64,000 nucleotides of DNA from a virus. The notes below the pieces were generated by a model. The model made no database searches. It was not told where the DNA came from and was given only the letters and a program-made list of their open reading frames with translations. A program made the translations under genes and the position numbers. Positions 1 to 9,521 of this stretch are shown here, one piece after another (within the stretch, counting starts at the first letter, position 1; the number at the start of each line of letters is the position of its first letter). The stretch is from positions 152,044 to 216,043 of IMG/VR virus record IMGVR_UViG_3300032236_001859; one strand, written 5' to 3'.

Positions 1-47
1 ACGGAGCCCCCACGGATGACACCTGGTGATCCTGGGTTGGAATCCAT
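1..47 (-). CDS. Partial CDS, 5' end only
   Basis: An ATG at 47-45 follows the stop of the 242-aa gene by one base and has a GAGGT ribosome-binding sequence inside the end of that gene. The frame stays open to the window edge and reads MDSNPGSPGVIRGG. The tight spacing matches the rest of the operon. Too little is visible to say more. Confidence 0.45.
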   Translation of the reverse strand, partial: MDSNPGSPGVIRGGS

Positions 48-48
48 T

Positions 49-777
49 TCAGTACCTCATCGAGGGTTTGGAGGCATGACGCTTGGCAAGCACGGATGAC
101 AGAATCTTGTTGGTGTTCTGGGATCTCAGTTGATCCGCACGACGCTCCAGCAACCGCTTCTCCACCATGATGCGTTCAATGTCCTCATCGGTTTCGTCTT
201 CACCGAAGATATGACCCATGGTGGTCCCCGCGGTGCCGTAGACCCCAGAGGATACCCCGGCGACCCCCTTGATGGGTGCCGTGATTAAACCTGGATCAAC
301 AAGAAACGACGCGGCTTCTTTGACATGCCCGGTCTTACAGAACCCGGGGTGATCGATGAGCCCAGAGGCCCGGGCACCCTCGAGGTAGCCCAGCTGAACC
401 GCATTGCGGACATCCCGCTCAATTGCGAGTTTGATGAGTTCTGCCGGCGTCATTTTAGCGGCCTCCGTTCCAGTCTTCATGTTGAGGAGAGTACCCAATC
501 CGGCACCAAGAGTCTTCATCGTCGAAGCCGTGGAATCGCTGACCCCGAGCCACTTCGCTGCGATGGCGCCGATGCCGAGACCAACCCCGGCACCAATTGC
601 ACCCTGCATGACCTGAGTTGGAGTCACCCATGGTTTCGATGCCGGCTGCTGGGCAGCGGCGCGATCAATGATCTCAATGCTCTTGACCTTATCCCAAAGA
701 TTCAACGAGGGATCTGTGAACACCCTGTCCTTGGCGTCGCTCACCGCGATCATCGCTGCTGCGGATTCCATGGTCAT
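49..777 (-). CDS. Unknown 242-aa protein with glycine-rich hydrophobic segments
   Basis: Not recognised. The start MTMES lies just after the TAG of the 1891-aa gene. Residues about 58-75 are rich in Gly/Ala with G-x-G spacing, as in packed membrane helices, and 170-191 is a second Gly-rich stretch. The C-terminal 50 residues are charged and probably helical (E-D-E-T-D-E-D-I-E-R then Arg-rich). It belongs to the portal-linked block and shares its style (Gly/Ala membrane-like segments plus charged tails) with the 431-aa and 1891-aa proteins, so a virion-internal or ejected protein is a reasonable inference, not shown. Confidence 0.7.
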   Translation of the reverse strand: MTMESAAAMIAVSDAKDRVFTDPSLNLWDKVKSIEIIDRAAAQQPASKPWVTPTQVMQGAIGAGVGLGIGAIAAKWLGVSDSTASTMKTLGAGLGTLLNMKTGTEAAKMTPAELIKLAIERDVRNAVQLGYLEGARASGLIDHPGFCKTGHVKEAASFLVDPGLITAPIKGVAGVSSGVYGTAGTTMGHIFGEDETDEDIERIMVEKRLLERRADQLRSQNTNKILSSVLAKRHASKPSMRY

Positions 778-779
778 GG

Positions 780-3700
780 CTACATCCCCATCTTTGAGCT
801 GGCCAGGTTTTTGGCGAGACCAATACTATCACCCCAGTTCGGCTCCGGTTTCCCGATGCGACCCCCCGTCATGCCTGAGATCATCATCTCGAATTGGTTG
901 TCGTTGAGATCCTTGAAAGCGGGATCCGCGGCTTGAACACGGGACTTCACGAAACTGGGGAGATAGTCATGTGCCATCTTGAGGTTGCCGAAGAACTTTG
1001 CGTTATCTGGGGCTTGCATCCACTGCTGCCATTTGCCTTCATTACTTGACGCGGCACGCATGGCTCCGAGTCTCTGGCTGACCACCTTGGCGCGGTAGTC
1101 ATCCATCTTCTTGGGATCCTTCTGGATCTCGGCGAGGAGGTTGGGGTCCTTCGGCGGCGGGATCTCGCCACCAGCGTTGTTCAGGGACTGATAGCGCTGG
1201 TAGGCGCCATAGGCACCACCACCGAGGACCAGGGCTCCCATGATGGCGCCGGCTTTGCCGCCCATGAGCATGAGCCCAAGCCCCACAGGGATCGCGGCGA
1301 GATCGAGGTTGTACTTCTGCGCCCAGTCCATGCCCTCTTGAGCCTTGGCCTTGGCTTGATCCCACACCGAGGGTTCTTCCTTCTTCACGGCATCAGGATT
1401 GTTTGGAGTCGTCTTCGCTGGTTCCGTGGTCTGTGCTGTCTGTGTGCGTTGCTTCGCCGCATTCGACTTCGCAACGGCGTCTGCCTTTTCCTGTTGAGTC
1501 AACGCAGGAGTCCCCGTGTTGCTCTCAGGGCCTGGAGGAGGGGTCTGTGGGGGTGTTTGTGGGGGTGTCTTAATGGAGTTCGTGTACGTCTTCGCCATGT
1601 CGCCTATGCCGGGGGTCTTCTGTGCCGGTGCTGGTGCTGGTGGCTGATCTGGATTCCCAATCAGATTATTAGCCCAATTCATGACACCTGTAACCGCAGG
1701 CTTGGCACCCTCTGTCAGGGCCTCGCCCATGGCAGCTGCGGCGAGTTTGCAGCCACGTGACCAAATGGCATCGGCACCGATCTTGTTCTGACCGGAAGCA
1801 GGGGGCATCGTCTTGGCAAGAGGTTTCACGGGCTGAATCTCCGTCGGCTTGACATTAGCGGGTTCTTTGGGAAGGGGAACCTCTGGAGTCTTCGCCGGGG
1901 TTGCACCTTTGGTCAGGTTTTTCTGATGGGCTTCATAGGCCTGCATGGCCTTGGCACGATCCCCGCCGGCCTGTGCCAGCCAATACTCGGGGTGGTAACT
2001 TTGTTGTGAGGGATCCCCTGGGGCCACCATGGGAGCCACGTTGCCTCGGAAAGTCTCAGGGAACAGGCCACGATACTTCGCGGGGTTACCCTGGATATGC
2101 GAGACGACATCCTCACGTGTCACCGGGCGTGCGGCATCGCCTTCCCCAATGAATCGAGTCGGGAGTCCGTTGTCGCCAATGATGTAATCCGGGGTGGGTT
2201 CAAATGGATTCGCTGGAGCCCCTGCCTTGGCTTGATGCTGACGCCAGTAAGCCTCCATGTTTTTATATGTGTCGGGGGACTTCGCTGCCCAGTGCTCGGG
2301 GTGCGCGGTTTGGTACCTCGAGATCCCGGAGAGATAGAGCCCTGGGTTGGTAAGTGGAGATTCGACTTGATACCCGCGACGTATGGCCTCTGGGCTCACC
2401 TGGGTGACCCGACCAGTGGTCTTATTGAAAGTCCACGCCGGGGTGTTGTCAGCACGAGGATCCCACTTCGAGGAATCAAACCCGTACTCCTGTGCCTTGA
2501 AGCCCTGAGGGGGCTCCTGGTCGCCGGCGAGATCATGGGCGTTACCCTTGGTGTCGACGTAATACCTTCCCTGTGCAGTCGGGGGTTCAACTTTGTCGAA
2601 CCCATACTTTTCACCCAGTTCCTGCAAGAGTTTCTGGGTCTGCGCGGGGTTCACGAAAGTGTTGTCTTTGAATCTCTCGATCATCCCGGGGCCACCACCG
2701 AGGTGATGACCACCCTGAGAACGCACGTCTTGGTTCAGCGTGTACAAGGAGGCATTGGCTCGTGTCAGCGGTGCCAGGATCTCTTTTGCAGCGTTCTCGG
2801 GGAGTCTTGATACCTTGGTGTTAAAGATGAGTTCAGCGTTGGGATCCTTGGGATCCACGTTGAGACGCTGATACGCCGCTGCCTTCGCGGCTTCTCGGCG
2901 ATCCTCGAGAACGATACGCTGATTCTTCAGGGAGTCGTTTCCAGTGGAATCGAAACCGTACCGAGAGTTCGTGGGATCCCCTGGACCCCCATAGGTCTTG
3001 CCGCCCCATGAATACTTTTCACTGGCGCGATCGCTTCCCCTGTACTCGATGAGGAGATCCCCGAGCCCATTCTTCTTGAGATCATCGATGATCTCCTGCT
3101 TCCGGATCTCGCCACGCTGAAGCATCTTTGGCTTCATGACATCCGTGTAATCCGTGGTCTTCACCCGAGCTTTCGCCATGATCTGTTCGGGGCTCAGCCC
3201 AGTGGTCTCCGTGACCATCTTCGTGATCTCCGGGGATCCCAGCTCCTGGGTGTCCTGGGGGCGCAACAGGGTGCCCAGGATGCCCTGGACCCCTTTGTGA
3301 ATCGCATGCGGGGAGTTCTGGGAGATATCGAAGCGCGGCTTCTCCCCGAACCCCATCCCAGTTGAGAACTCATTGATCTGTTGAGTCGCCGGGGCGAGAG
3401 TTGTTGATACCTGGGATAACGCTGATTTGAGTTCCTCGTGGGACTTCGCGGATTCCATCGAATTGACAATGGAGTCAGTTTGGGATTTCCAGTAATCCTG
3501 GGCTCTCTGAGAAAGCTGGTCCTTGTACTCCGAGGGGAGATGTTGGTACAGCGGGCTAGTATCCAGGGCATCACGAACCGTGGTCCCCACGCGTTCATGG
3601 GTCGCCGCCACAGAGGTCCTCGCGATATCCCTGAGATCGCGATCCCCGAGGACATTAAAGAGCCCCTTGAGCTGGCCTGCAGATTTGTTCTGGCGATCCC

Positions 3701-6455
3701 ATGTGGCGACATCGACTCCCGGAGGTGCATTGCCCTTTGGTTTCGATGTGCCGATTACCGTGGAGATCAGGGAATCAAATGGATTCCCCTCCCCCTTTTC
3801 CAAACTGTCGACATCGATGACACCTGCTTTGAAAGGTTCGGCTTTCTCCTTCATGATGTTAAACGCGCGATCACCAATTGTACTCGCCAACATCAATCTG
3901 AGGTCCGGTGGTAATCCGGCGAATATCGGGTTGTCTTTAACGGTACCATTCGCGAACTCGATTGCGCCCTGCATGAGCTTGGCGTCGACCAGCATCTCGG
4001 CACCTTTTTTGTAACCGGCACCAACTGCGTTCAGCTTGCTTTCATCGCCACCTTGGTTGATGTATGCCGCCTTGCCCTGCCGAACCGCGAAGGCCTGGAG
4101 GGGGCTCAGGGTGGTCCCCCAGAACCCCATACCTTTGCCACCATTAGCGAACGTGTTCTGGGCGACCTCGGCGATCTTGGAGTCATCGTATGACGAGGAC
4201 CCCGAAAGCATGCCGTAGCCCCATCTCCCGATATCCATCGTAGACGAGACGCCCTCCATGATGATCGCACCGGCTGCGGTGTTCACGCTCAGAGCACGAA
4301 CCCCCTTGAGGACTGAACCCAGTTTAACAGCTGCGGAGGCCCCTGTGGCCGCAGGCGCCCCGCCTGGGGTTGACGTGAGCACCCTGGCAGTGGACTTCAT
4401 GCGATCGAGAACACTACCATATGCCTTGGATGCCGCTGCACCGGGATCTGCTACTGTTTTGGCAACACTGCTGCCGGCACGGGCTAGGGCACCACCAGCG
4501 GCCTTTGTGGCCTCAACGGGGTGGGCTACCGAGCTATAGATTTTACTGACTACCTTCAGTGGACTCGCCCCAGGTGGGGTCTGGGCCTGGACAGCGTTCT
4601 GTGTCGCCTTGTCGAGCCCCCGCCACCAGAGTTGCTGGGCACCAAAGTGCGCGGAGGTATCAATGGTCTGCTCCCCGATCTGGAGAGCCGAGCTCTTTAT
4701 CCAATCAGCAACCGGGATGTCTTTGTTTGTGGGGTTGTTCCACCTGTTATAGCAGGCACCGCCGACGCCGGCCAAAGTGGCCATGATGGGGAGCCCGGCG
4801 ATGCTGCCATGCCGGGACATCAGCGCTGATGCCATGAGTCCCGTGTTCTGCGCCGTGTTTCCGAAGTTGTTGTGGTCCCTGAGTTCCCGGTAGAGGTCCG
4901 ACCCCGGTTGGATCTTCTGATCCAGAATGGAGTTCACCCTGGCCTGGGCGGCATCCACGGGTAACCCACGGACTTCTTGGAGTGCGTCTTGGATCTCTCG
5001 AAAATGGTTGTGATAGTTGATTACATTGGGATCACTCCCCACGATCTTCGCACCCTTTTTGTCGATGCGATTCGTGTTGAGATCCTGCGGCATAAAAGGA
5101 GCCGCCGCAGGAGTGCATGACCCAAGTTTCGGTAAGAACAATTCAACGGGGACGTCAAGCCAGTTCGATAGCGACGACGCGGTTTCCGCAGCAGGACGCG
5201 TCCCCGTGCTCACCATGTCGTAGTGGTCACGGACCCTTCGCAGGATATGATCGGCTTCGAGTCCCGCACGGATCCCGGATTCATTCTTAACACGGGTGAA
5301 AACGGATCTCGCGGCATCAACTGCTCGCTCCAGGAACTCTGGGCTCTTCTCGCTCCATTGCTTGATCTCAGCGGGGTTCTCAGGGATCCCCATCTTCAGG
5401 AACTCTGTGGCCATGGCATGCGCGGGATTCAAGGGATCCCCAGCAGCAGCCTTCATACCCGTGACGACATCCGCGATGAATCCAGCGCGAAGACTGGAAC
5501 CGAGCTCACGGGATTCCGGGGAGTCCGGGTTCTCGACAAACGCGGCTAAGGCGGCCTCAGGGTTGATACCCTTCTTCGCGGTATCGACTCGATACGCCTT
5601 CAGGGCCTCGGCGAGATTGGAGGGCTTCCCGGTCCTCTCGGATTCCAGGATCGCAGCATTCGCTGAGGTCAGGAGATCGGGTTTGCCATCCTCTGAGTTC
5701 AAGAGAACAGGGAGTCCAGTTTTCTTGTGGGCGTGGTAGCCCACGGCGAGATCGATGATGTCATGGGAAGCCTTATCCGCGGAGGCCTTGTTCCAGAGAT
5801 CCCCGGTGGCCCCGGTTTCGGCCTGCCATGATCTAATGATTTTATCCGTGGGGGCCCCTGCTGCCCTCCCATTTGCCCAGGCCTGTGCGGCGAAATAACG
5901 CTTGGCCATCCAGTCCTTGGCAGCGGCATCCGGGTTGGGTCCATCCAGTTTTGGGGGTGGTGCCCATCGGGAATCAAACTTGAAGTCGCCATCTTTGGCT
6001 TCGGCATCAGACGACAGCATGTCCACGTATTGATCTCGGACCCCTGGAGACAACGTCTTCGGGATCGAGGTGAGCTCAGGGGCCATCGTGGCGGCGCCAG
6101 CGTTGACCTGTTTGGTGAGCTCCTTCGAGGGAGTCTTTCCACCCGCAATGGTATCAACGAGATCGCTGACCCCAGGGATTCGCATGGCACCAATTGAGGT
6201 CAGGGCTTCGCGGGCCTTATCGGGGTAGTTCTTGATCCAGAGATACCCCGCGGCACCGAGACCACCGATGGCTGCCAACCAGATCCAGGAGTCAGACTTC
6301 TCGTCATCCTCGTCGTCATCAGGGGCCCGTGAATGCGCGGCGAGTTTGCGTGTCTTCCCATGCCCAAAGAAATTGGGGGTGTTGTTGCGGAGTTCCTCAA
6401 TGGGAAAATGAGCACGTCTGGCTTTGACGTGCTTGATTTCCTTCTTGGGCTTCAT
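780..6455 (-). CDS. Giant 1891-aa probable virion protein with terminal membrane segments
   Basis: Largest gene in the window, overlapping the portal stop by 4 bases (ATGA). Residues 45-54 are a DDDEDDE acidic patch followed by a hydrophobic helix at about 56-74 (WIWLAAIGGLGAAGYLW). A second hydrophobic region lies at about 1718-1752, and a Pro/Thr/Gln-rich linker with PPQTPP repeats lies near 1640-1660. The long middle is Ala/Lys/Glu-rich and mostly helical in look. I see no RNA-polymerase, peptidase or lysozyme motif. Its size, membrane segments and place directly after the portal suggest a tape-measure-like or internal ejection protein. This rests on context only. Confidence 0.8.
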   Translation of the reverse strand: MKPKKEIKHVKARRAHFPIEELRNNTPNFFGHGKTRKLAAHSRAPDDDEDDEKSDSWIWLAAIGGLGAAGYLWIKNYPDKAREALTSIGAMRIPGVSDLVDTIAGGKTPSKELTKQVNAGAATMAPELTSIPKTLSPGVRDQYVDMLSSDAEAKDGDFKFDSRWAPPPKLDGPNPDAAAKDWMAKRYFAAQAWANGRAAGAPTDKIIRSWQAETGATGDLWNKASADKASHDIIDLAVGYHAHKKTGLPVLLNSEDGKPDLLTSANAAILESERTGKPSNLAEALKAYRVDTAKKGINPEAALAAFVENPDSPESRELGSSLRAGFIADVVTGMKAAAGDPLNPAHAMATEFLKMGIPENPAEIKQWSEKSPEFLERAVDAARSVFTRVKNESGIRAGLEADHILRRVRDHYDMVSTGTRPAAETASSLSNWLDVPVELFLPKLGSCTPAAAPFMPQDLNTNRIDKKGAKIVGSDPNVINYHNHFREIQDALQEVRGLPVDAAQARVNSILDQKIQPGSDLYRELRDHNNFGNTAQNTGLMASALMSRHGSIAGLPIMATLAGVGGACYNRWNNPTNKDIPVADWIKSSALQIGEQTIDTSAHFGAQQLWWRGLDKATQNAVQAQTPPGASPLKVVSKIYSSVAHPVEATKAAGGALARAGSSVAKTVADPGAAASKAYGSVLDRMKSTARVLTSTPGGAPAATGASAAVKLGSVLKGVRALSVNTAAGAIIMEGVSSTMDIGRWGYGMLSGSSSYDDSKIAEVAQNTFANGGKGMGFWGTTLSPLQAFAVRQGKAAYINQGGDESKLNAVGAGYKKGAEMLVDAKLMQGAIEFANGTVKDNPIFAGLPPDLRLMLASTIGDRAFNIMKEKAEPFKAGVIDVDSLEKGEGNPFDSLISTVIGTSKPKGNAPPGVDVATWDRQNKSAGQLKGLFNVLGDRDLRDIARTSVAATHERVGTTVRDALDTSPLYQHLPSEYKDQLSQRAQDYWKSQTDSIVNSMESAKSHEELKSALSQVSTTLAPATQQINEFSTGMGFGEKPRFDISQNSPHAIHKGVQGILGTLLRPQDTQELGSPEITKMVTETTGLSPEQIMAKARVKTTDYTDVMKPKMLQRGEIRKQEIIDDLKKNGLGDLLIEYRGSDRASEKYSWGGKTYGGPGDPTNSRYGFDSTGNDSLKNQRIVLEDRREAAKAAAYQRLNVDPKDPNAELIFNTKVSRLPENAAKEILAPLTRANASLYTLNQDVRSQGGHHLGGGPGMIERFKDNTFVNPAQTQKLLQELGEKYGFDKVEPPTAQGRYYVDTKGNAHDLAGDQEPPQGFKAQEYGFDSSKWDPRADNTPAWTFNKTTGRVTQVSPEAIRRGYQVESPLTNPGLYLSGISRYQTAHPEHWAAKSPDTYKNMEAYWRQHQAKAGAPANPFEPTPDYIIGDNGLPTRFIGEGDAARPVTREDVVSHIQGNPAKYRGLFPETFRGNVAPMVAPGDPSQQSYHPEYWLAQAGGDRAKAMQAYEAHQKNLTKGATPAKTPEVPLPKEPANVKPTEIQPVKPLAKTMPPASGQNKIGADAIWSRGCKLAAAAMGEALTEGAKPAVTGVMNWANNLIGNPDQPPAPAPAQKTPGIGDMAKTYTNSIKTPPQTPPQTPPPGPESNTGTPALTQQEKADAVAKSNAAKQRTQTAQTTEPAKTTPNNPDAVKKEEPSVWDQAKAKAQEGMDWAQKYNLDLAAIPVGLGLMLMGGKAGAIMGALVLGGGAYGAYQRYQSLNNAGGEIPPPKDPNLLAEIQKDPKKMDDYRAKVVSQRLGAMRAASSNEGKWQQWMQAPDNAKFFGNLKMAHDYLPSFVKSRVQAADPAFKDLNDNQFEMMISGMTGGRIGKPEPNWGDSIGLAKNLASSKMGM

Positions 6456-8332
6456 TGTGGGGCTCCGCCGCCACCGGGTGGCTGGCCTCCCTGACCACCT
6501 TGGAGAATCATCTGCTGGCCCTGTGATGACGCCTGCTGACGGACTTCATCCAGTTTGGCCTTGACGAGGCCGTGGAGATCTTTGTTGCCCTCGCGAAGAG
6601 CCTTGAGTTGTTGTTTGCGGTCGTACTCGGGCATCCCGGCGAGTTGCCCCGCGATCTGCTCGGCTTGGGCAGCCATGCCTCCAAGCGTGCTGGCATTGGC
6701 ACCGCCGCCTGCGGGGATCCCACCCATTGGAGCACCGCCCATTGGGGTTCCCGGTGGAGGTGGTGCACCGGCACCGCCGCCTTGCTGCTGGGCGGCCTGC
6801 TGTTGTTGCAGCATCCCCGACGGGCTCTGGGCTCCGGCGAGGGCGCTGACAGCACCCATCTCCTGATCCTTGGCTGCCTTGTCGTCCTGCTCTTTCTGGA
6901 GTTCCTGGATGAACTCTTGGTGCTTGAAGACCTTTCGGGCTTCATCACCGGCGAGGACCCCAAGGGGTTCCAGGGCAGTCTGGGGACTGATCTGATTAGC
7001 AGCCATGAGCTGCATGAGGATATTCTTGCGTTCCTGGTCATCCGCGATGGTACTGCGTTGGATGCGGACATCGGTTTCCTCGAGACCAAAGTTACGTGCC
7101 GCAACTTTAACGATCCATTGTAGGATCGAGGTGTACATCGCGGGTACCGCTGACCACGCGGATTCAAATAGCCGCAGGGCCATCGGAGCCGCCTGGGCAG
7201 TCAGAGTCATCTGGTGGTACTCAAGCGGAACATTGCACTGATTCAGGGATTCCTGTTGACGAAACTTTAACTTATCCGCGGGGAGGAGATCCTTGCCTTC
7301 ACCACCCAGGAACTGGTAGTTCACGGGGTATGGGGCGGTGTGATACGACATGGGTTCGGCACGATGGGCATTGATGATGCGATTCATGCCGCCAACAAAG
7401 TTATCCATGCCATGTTGGATCATGGGGTCGTTCTGGTTCGCCATCGCCGGCGAAATCAAACGGAGACCCAAGGTGTAATCGGAAGCAATGGCTTGGTCGG
7501 CACGGTTCAGGATCTGCTGCAACCAGAATGTCCGGAAGTTGGAGATCGAGGCGGGTACACCCCAGCCGCGAGTCCGCATCCCTGAGATCACGGGTTCGTC
7601 GACGTGATAGATCATGTCTTCGTCGAAGAGGAGACGCCCATTGACGGCAACGGCTTCGAGGACCTCGATGGGGGTGTCATCAATGAAGATGCGCGCCTTC
7701 GACATGATGTCTTGACGGAAATCGTTGGGGATCCGCCACCAGATATTCTTACGTTGCGACCAAAAGTTCTGGGCGATCTCGATCTCAAAGGGGGAGTAGC
7801 GGAGGACACGGATCCGAGAGATATCGGGGTCCTTGCGATCCCGGAGCACGAAGTCCTGAGTGTTCCCACACTGGGGGCATGGCTTCTTGCGAAGCCAGCG
7901 GACCCCTCGCTGAGAAGTCAAATCAATGGTGTAGTCGACATGCTTGATGGGCTGCTCGAAGTAACAATGCGGGCAGGACAGATTCCGTTTGAATGGTAAG
8001 TAGATCGATAGGAATACGTTGCCGTAGCACAGGAAGTCGGACCCCGCGGCTTTGAGTTCTCTCTGATAATTGAGGTGCTTCTGGAAGAGATCCTTGAACT
8101 CGGACTCCTCGTTCTCGGATAGCGCCGGGAATTGAACACTGGTGATGAAGTGGGCGATCACACGTCCAAAAGCGGAACGATAGTTGCCATCGGTGAGCCA
8201 GAGGTACTGGGCCCACCACATGATGAGCTCATGGTTGGTGGGCATCACCGTGGAGGCATAGTCGAGCCAGGGGACATGGAGCTGACGAACGGCTTGGCCG
8301 CGATCCCCACCATTGACATTGAGATTTGCCAT
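6452..8332 (-). CDS. Portal protein with inserted zinc ribbon
   Basis: 626 aa. The middle and C-terminal half look like a phage portal: a long helical stem region, then SLNQCNVPLEYHQMTL and a following helix with LRLFESAW, and a Gln/Gly/Pro-rich tail (QQQQAAQQQGGG, 530-626) as in many large portals. The portal forms the dodecameric DNA channel at one capsid vertex. An insert at about 118-160 carries two CxxC pairs, C120/C123 and C152/C155, which would form a zinc ribbon; most portals lack this. It starts after a 65-aa gene and is coupled to the 1891-aa gene. The assignment is by sequence character, not by alignment. Confidence 0.72.
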   Translation of the reverse strand: MANLNVNGGDRGQAVRQLHVPWLDYASTVMPTNHELIMWWAQYLWLTDGNYRSAFGRVIAHFITSVQFPALSENEESEFKDLFQKHLNYQRELKAAGSDFLCYGNVFLSIYLPFKRNLSCPHCYFEQPIKHVDYTIDLTSQRGVRWLRKKPCPQCGNTQDFVLRDRKDPDISRIRVLRYSPFEIEIAQNFWSQRKNIWWRIPNDFRQDIMSKARIFIDDTPIEVLEAVAVNGRLLFDEDMIYHVDEPVISGMRTRGWGVPASISNFRTFWLQQILNRADQAIASDYTLGLRLISPAMANQNDPMIQHGMDNFVGGMNRIINAHRAEPMSYHTAPYPVNYQFLGGEGKDLLPADKLKFRQQESLNQCNVPLEYHQMTLTAQAAPMALRLFESAWSAVPAMYTSILQWIVKVAARNFGLEETDVRIQRSTIADDQERKNILMQLMAANQISPQTALEPLGVLAGDEARKVFKHQEFIQELQKEQDDKAAKDQEMGAVSALAGAQSPSGMLQQQQAAQQQGGGAGAPPPPGTPMGGAPMGGIPAGGGANASTLGGMAAQAEQIAGQLAGMPEYDRKQQLKALREGNKDLHGLVKAKLDEVRQQASSQGQQMILQGGQGGQPPGGGGAPQ

Positions 8333-8344
8333 GGAGTCAGAACC

Positions 8345-8542
8345 TTATCGTGGGCTCGGGTGATAATCGTGTAACAGTGTGGCCTGAGCACACAGGCGCT
8401 GGATGTTCTCGGCGGCGACCTCATCACTTATCCCGACAACGGCGAAAACACGGGAGTTCATGCGAATCGCGGTCTCGGCTCCGGCGTCTTCAGCGATCGC
8501 GGCGAGCACGGGCTCCGTAAAGGCGTCAGCGCAGTGTGGCAT
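8345..8542 (-). CDS. Small unknown protein, 65 aa
   Basis: Fills the space between the 293-aa gene and the portal. I chose the ATG at 8542 (MPHCADAFTE); an in-frame TTG four codons upstream is the alternative. The middle reads FAVVGISDEVAAENI, a possible small alpha/beta fold. Not recognised. Confidence 0.5.
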   Translation of the reverse strand: MPHCADAFTEPVLAAIAEDAGAETAIRMNSRVFAVVGISDEVAAENIQRLCAQATLLHDYHPSPR

Positions 8543-8605
8543 AGGAATCCCCAATTCAGGTAGCAGCGGTGTCCCAGCGTACCCCGAGGGGCAAACCGGA
8601 CAAGA

Positions 8606-9487
8606 CTACTGGGCGTCAGGAACGATGACGAAAACAAAGTACAGCTTGTTGTCCTTCTCCGCTGACCACCCCCCGTAAATACACTGATACGAGTTCGCAT
8701 CGATCTGGAGCTGCAAGGGGGCCTTGGCCCCCGCGGGGTTGGGTTCGTAGATGGTCTCGGCGTCGGCATCATAGATCAAAATGATGATGCTGGGGCTCAG
8801 GATGATGTCGTCGACCTGGGAGCGCACCTTGCTGCCATCCGCGGGCATGAAGACGACACGACGACGTGGGGGCTTCGGTGGGGGGACGTGAACCGCTGGG
8901 GCCACGGGGGCCGCACGGGGAACCCGCTCAGCCATCACTGGGGCTTCTTCAGCTGTCTTAACCGTAGGAGGCTTGGCACGGACTTCAGCAGCACCATCTA
9001 CAGTCACTGACTTCATCGAGTTAATTCTCTGACCACCCGATGCGGTACCATCTGATGCGAATACCTTCGGCTTGAAACCTTCGGGATCAGCGGGGATCCC
9101 AAACTTATCAACATCAGCATTGGACTGAATCAGAATTGGTCGCTCGGAGAGCCCGAGGTCACGCGAGGACATCACTGCACCCTTGCCACGTTTCGCGGGG
9201 CCGTCCCCACGCTGGACTTCGACGGCACGGGGCTTCATGACCACGGTGGCCCCATCGGGGAGGCCATCCTGGTTAGCGGCGAGGAGAACCTCCTGTGCGG
9301 TGCCCTGGGGATTCGGGGACTGCAGGGTCACGATACCATCGGCATCAGCGCTCTCGGCCACCGATGGTGTCGAGGCCTGGCGATGATCGATGTGCTGGTC
9401 GAGATGGTACTCGACTCGCTCCAGGGGTTCTCGTGTGGTGGGTTGTGGGCTCAGGGAGTCCACGACACCGTCAAATTCTCCAGGCAT
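8606..9487 (-). CDS. Unknown 293-aa protein
   Basis: Not recognised. The ATG is preceded by AAGGAATAACTC, a good ribosome-binding site. The N-terminal 230 residues are low-complexity and probably unstructured, ending in a Pro/Ala stretch (VPPPKPPRRR). The last 70 residues look folded: IILSPSIIILIYDADAE, then QLQIDANSYQCIYGGW and LYFVFVIVPD, several beta strands. It sits between the methyltransferase-like gene and the portal, so a minor head or neck protein is possible. Confidence 0.72.
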   Translation of the reverse strand: MPGEFDGVVDSLSPQPTTREPLERVEYHLDQHIDHRQASTPSVAESADADGIVTLQSPNPQGTAQEVLLAANQDGLPDGATVVMKPRAVEVQRGDGPAKRGKGAVMSSRDLGLSERPILIQSNADVDKFGIPADPEGFKPKVFASDGTASGGQRINSMKSVTVDGAAEVRAKPPTVKTAEEAPVMAERVPRAAPVAPAVHVPPPKPPRRRVVFMPADGSKVRSQVDDIILSPSIIILIYDADAETIYEPNPAGAKAPLQLQIDANSYQCIYGGWSAEKDNKLYFVFVIVPDAQ

Positions 9488-9521
9488 GAGTTATTCCTTA
9501 TGCTGGAAGTCTCGACGGGGT

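Noticed and set aside
1540-1570. Short tandem repeat (GTGGGGGTGTTT-type)
   Set aside because: It encodes the PPQTPP linker of the 1891-aa protein; simple proline-rich repeat, not a CRISPR or regulatory array.
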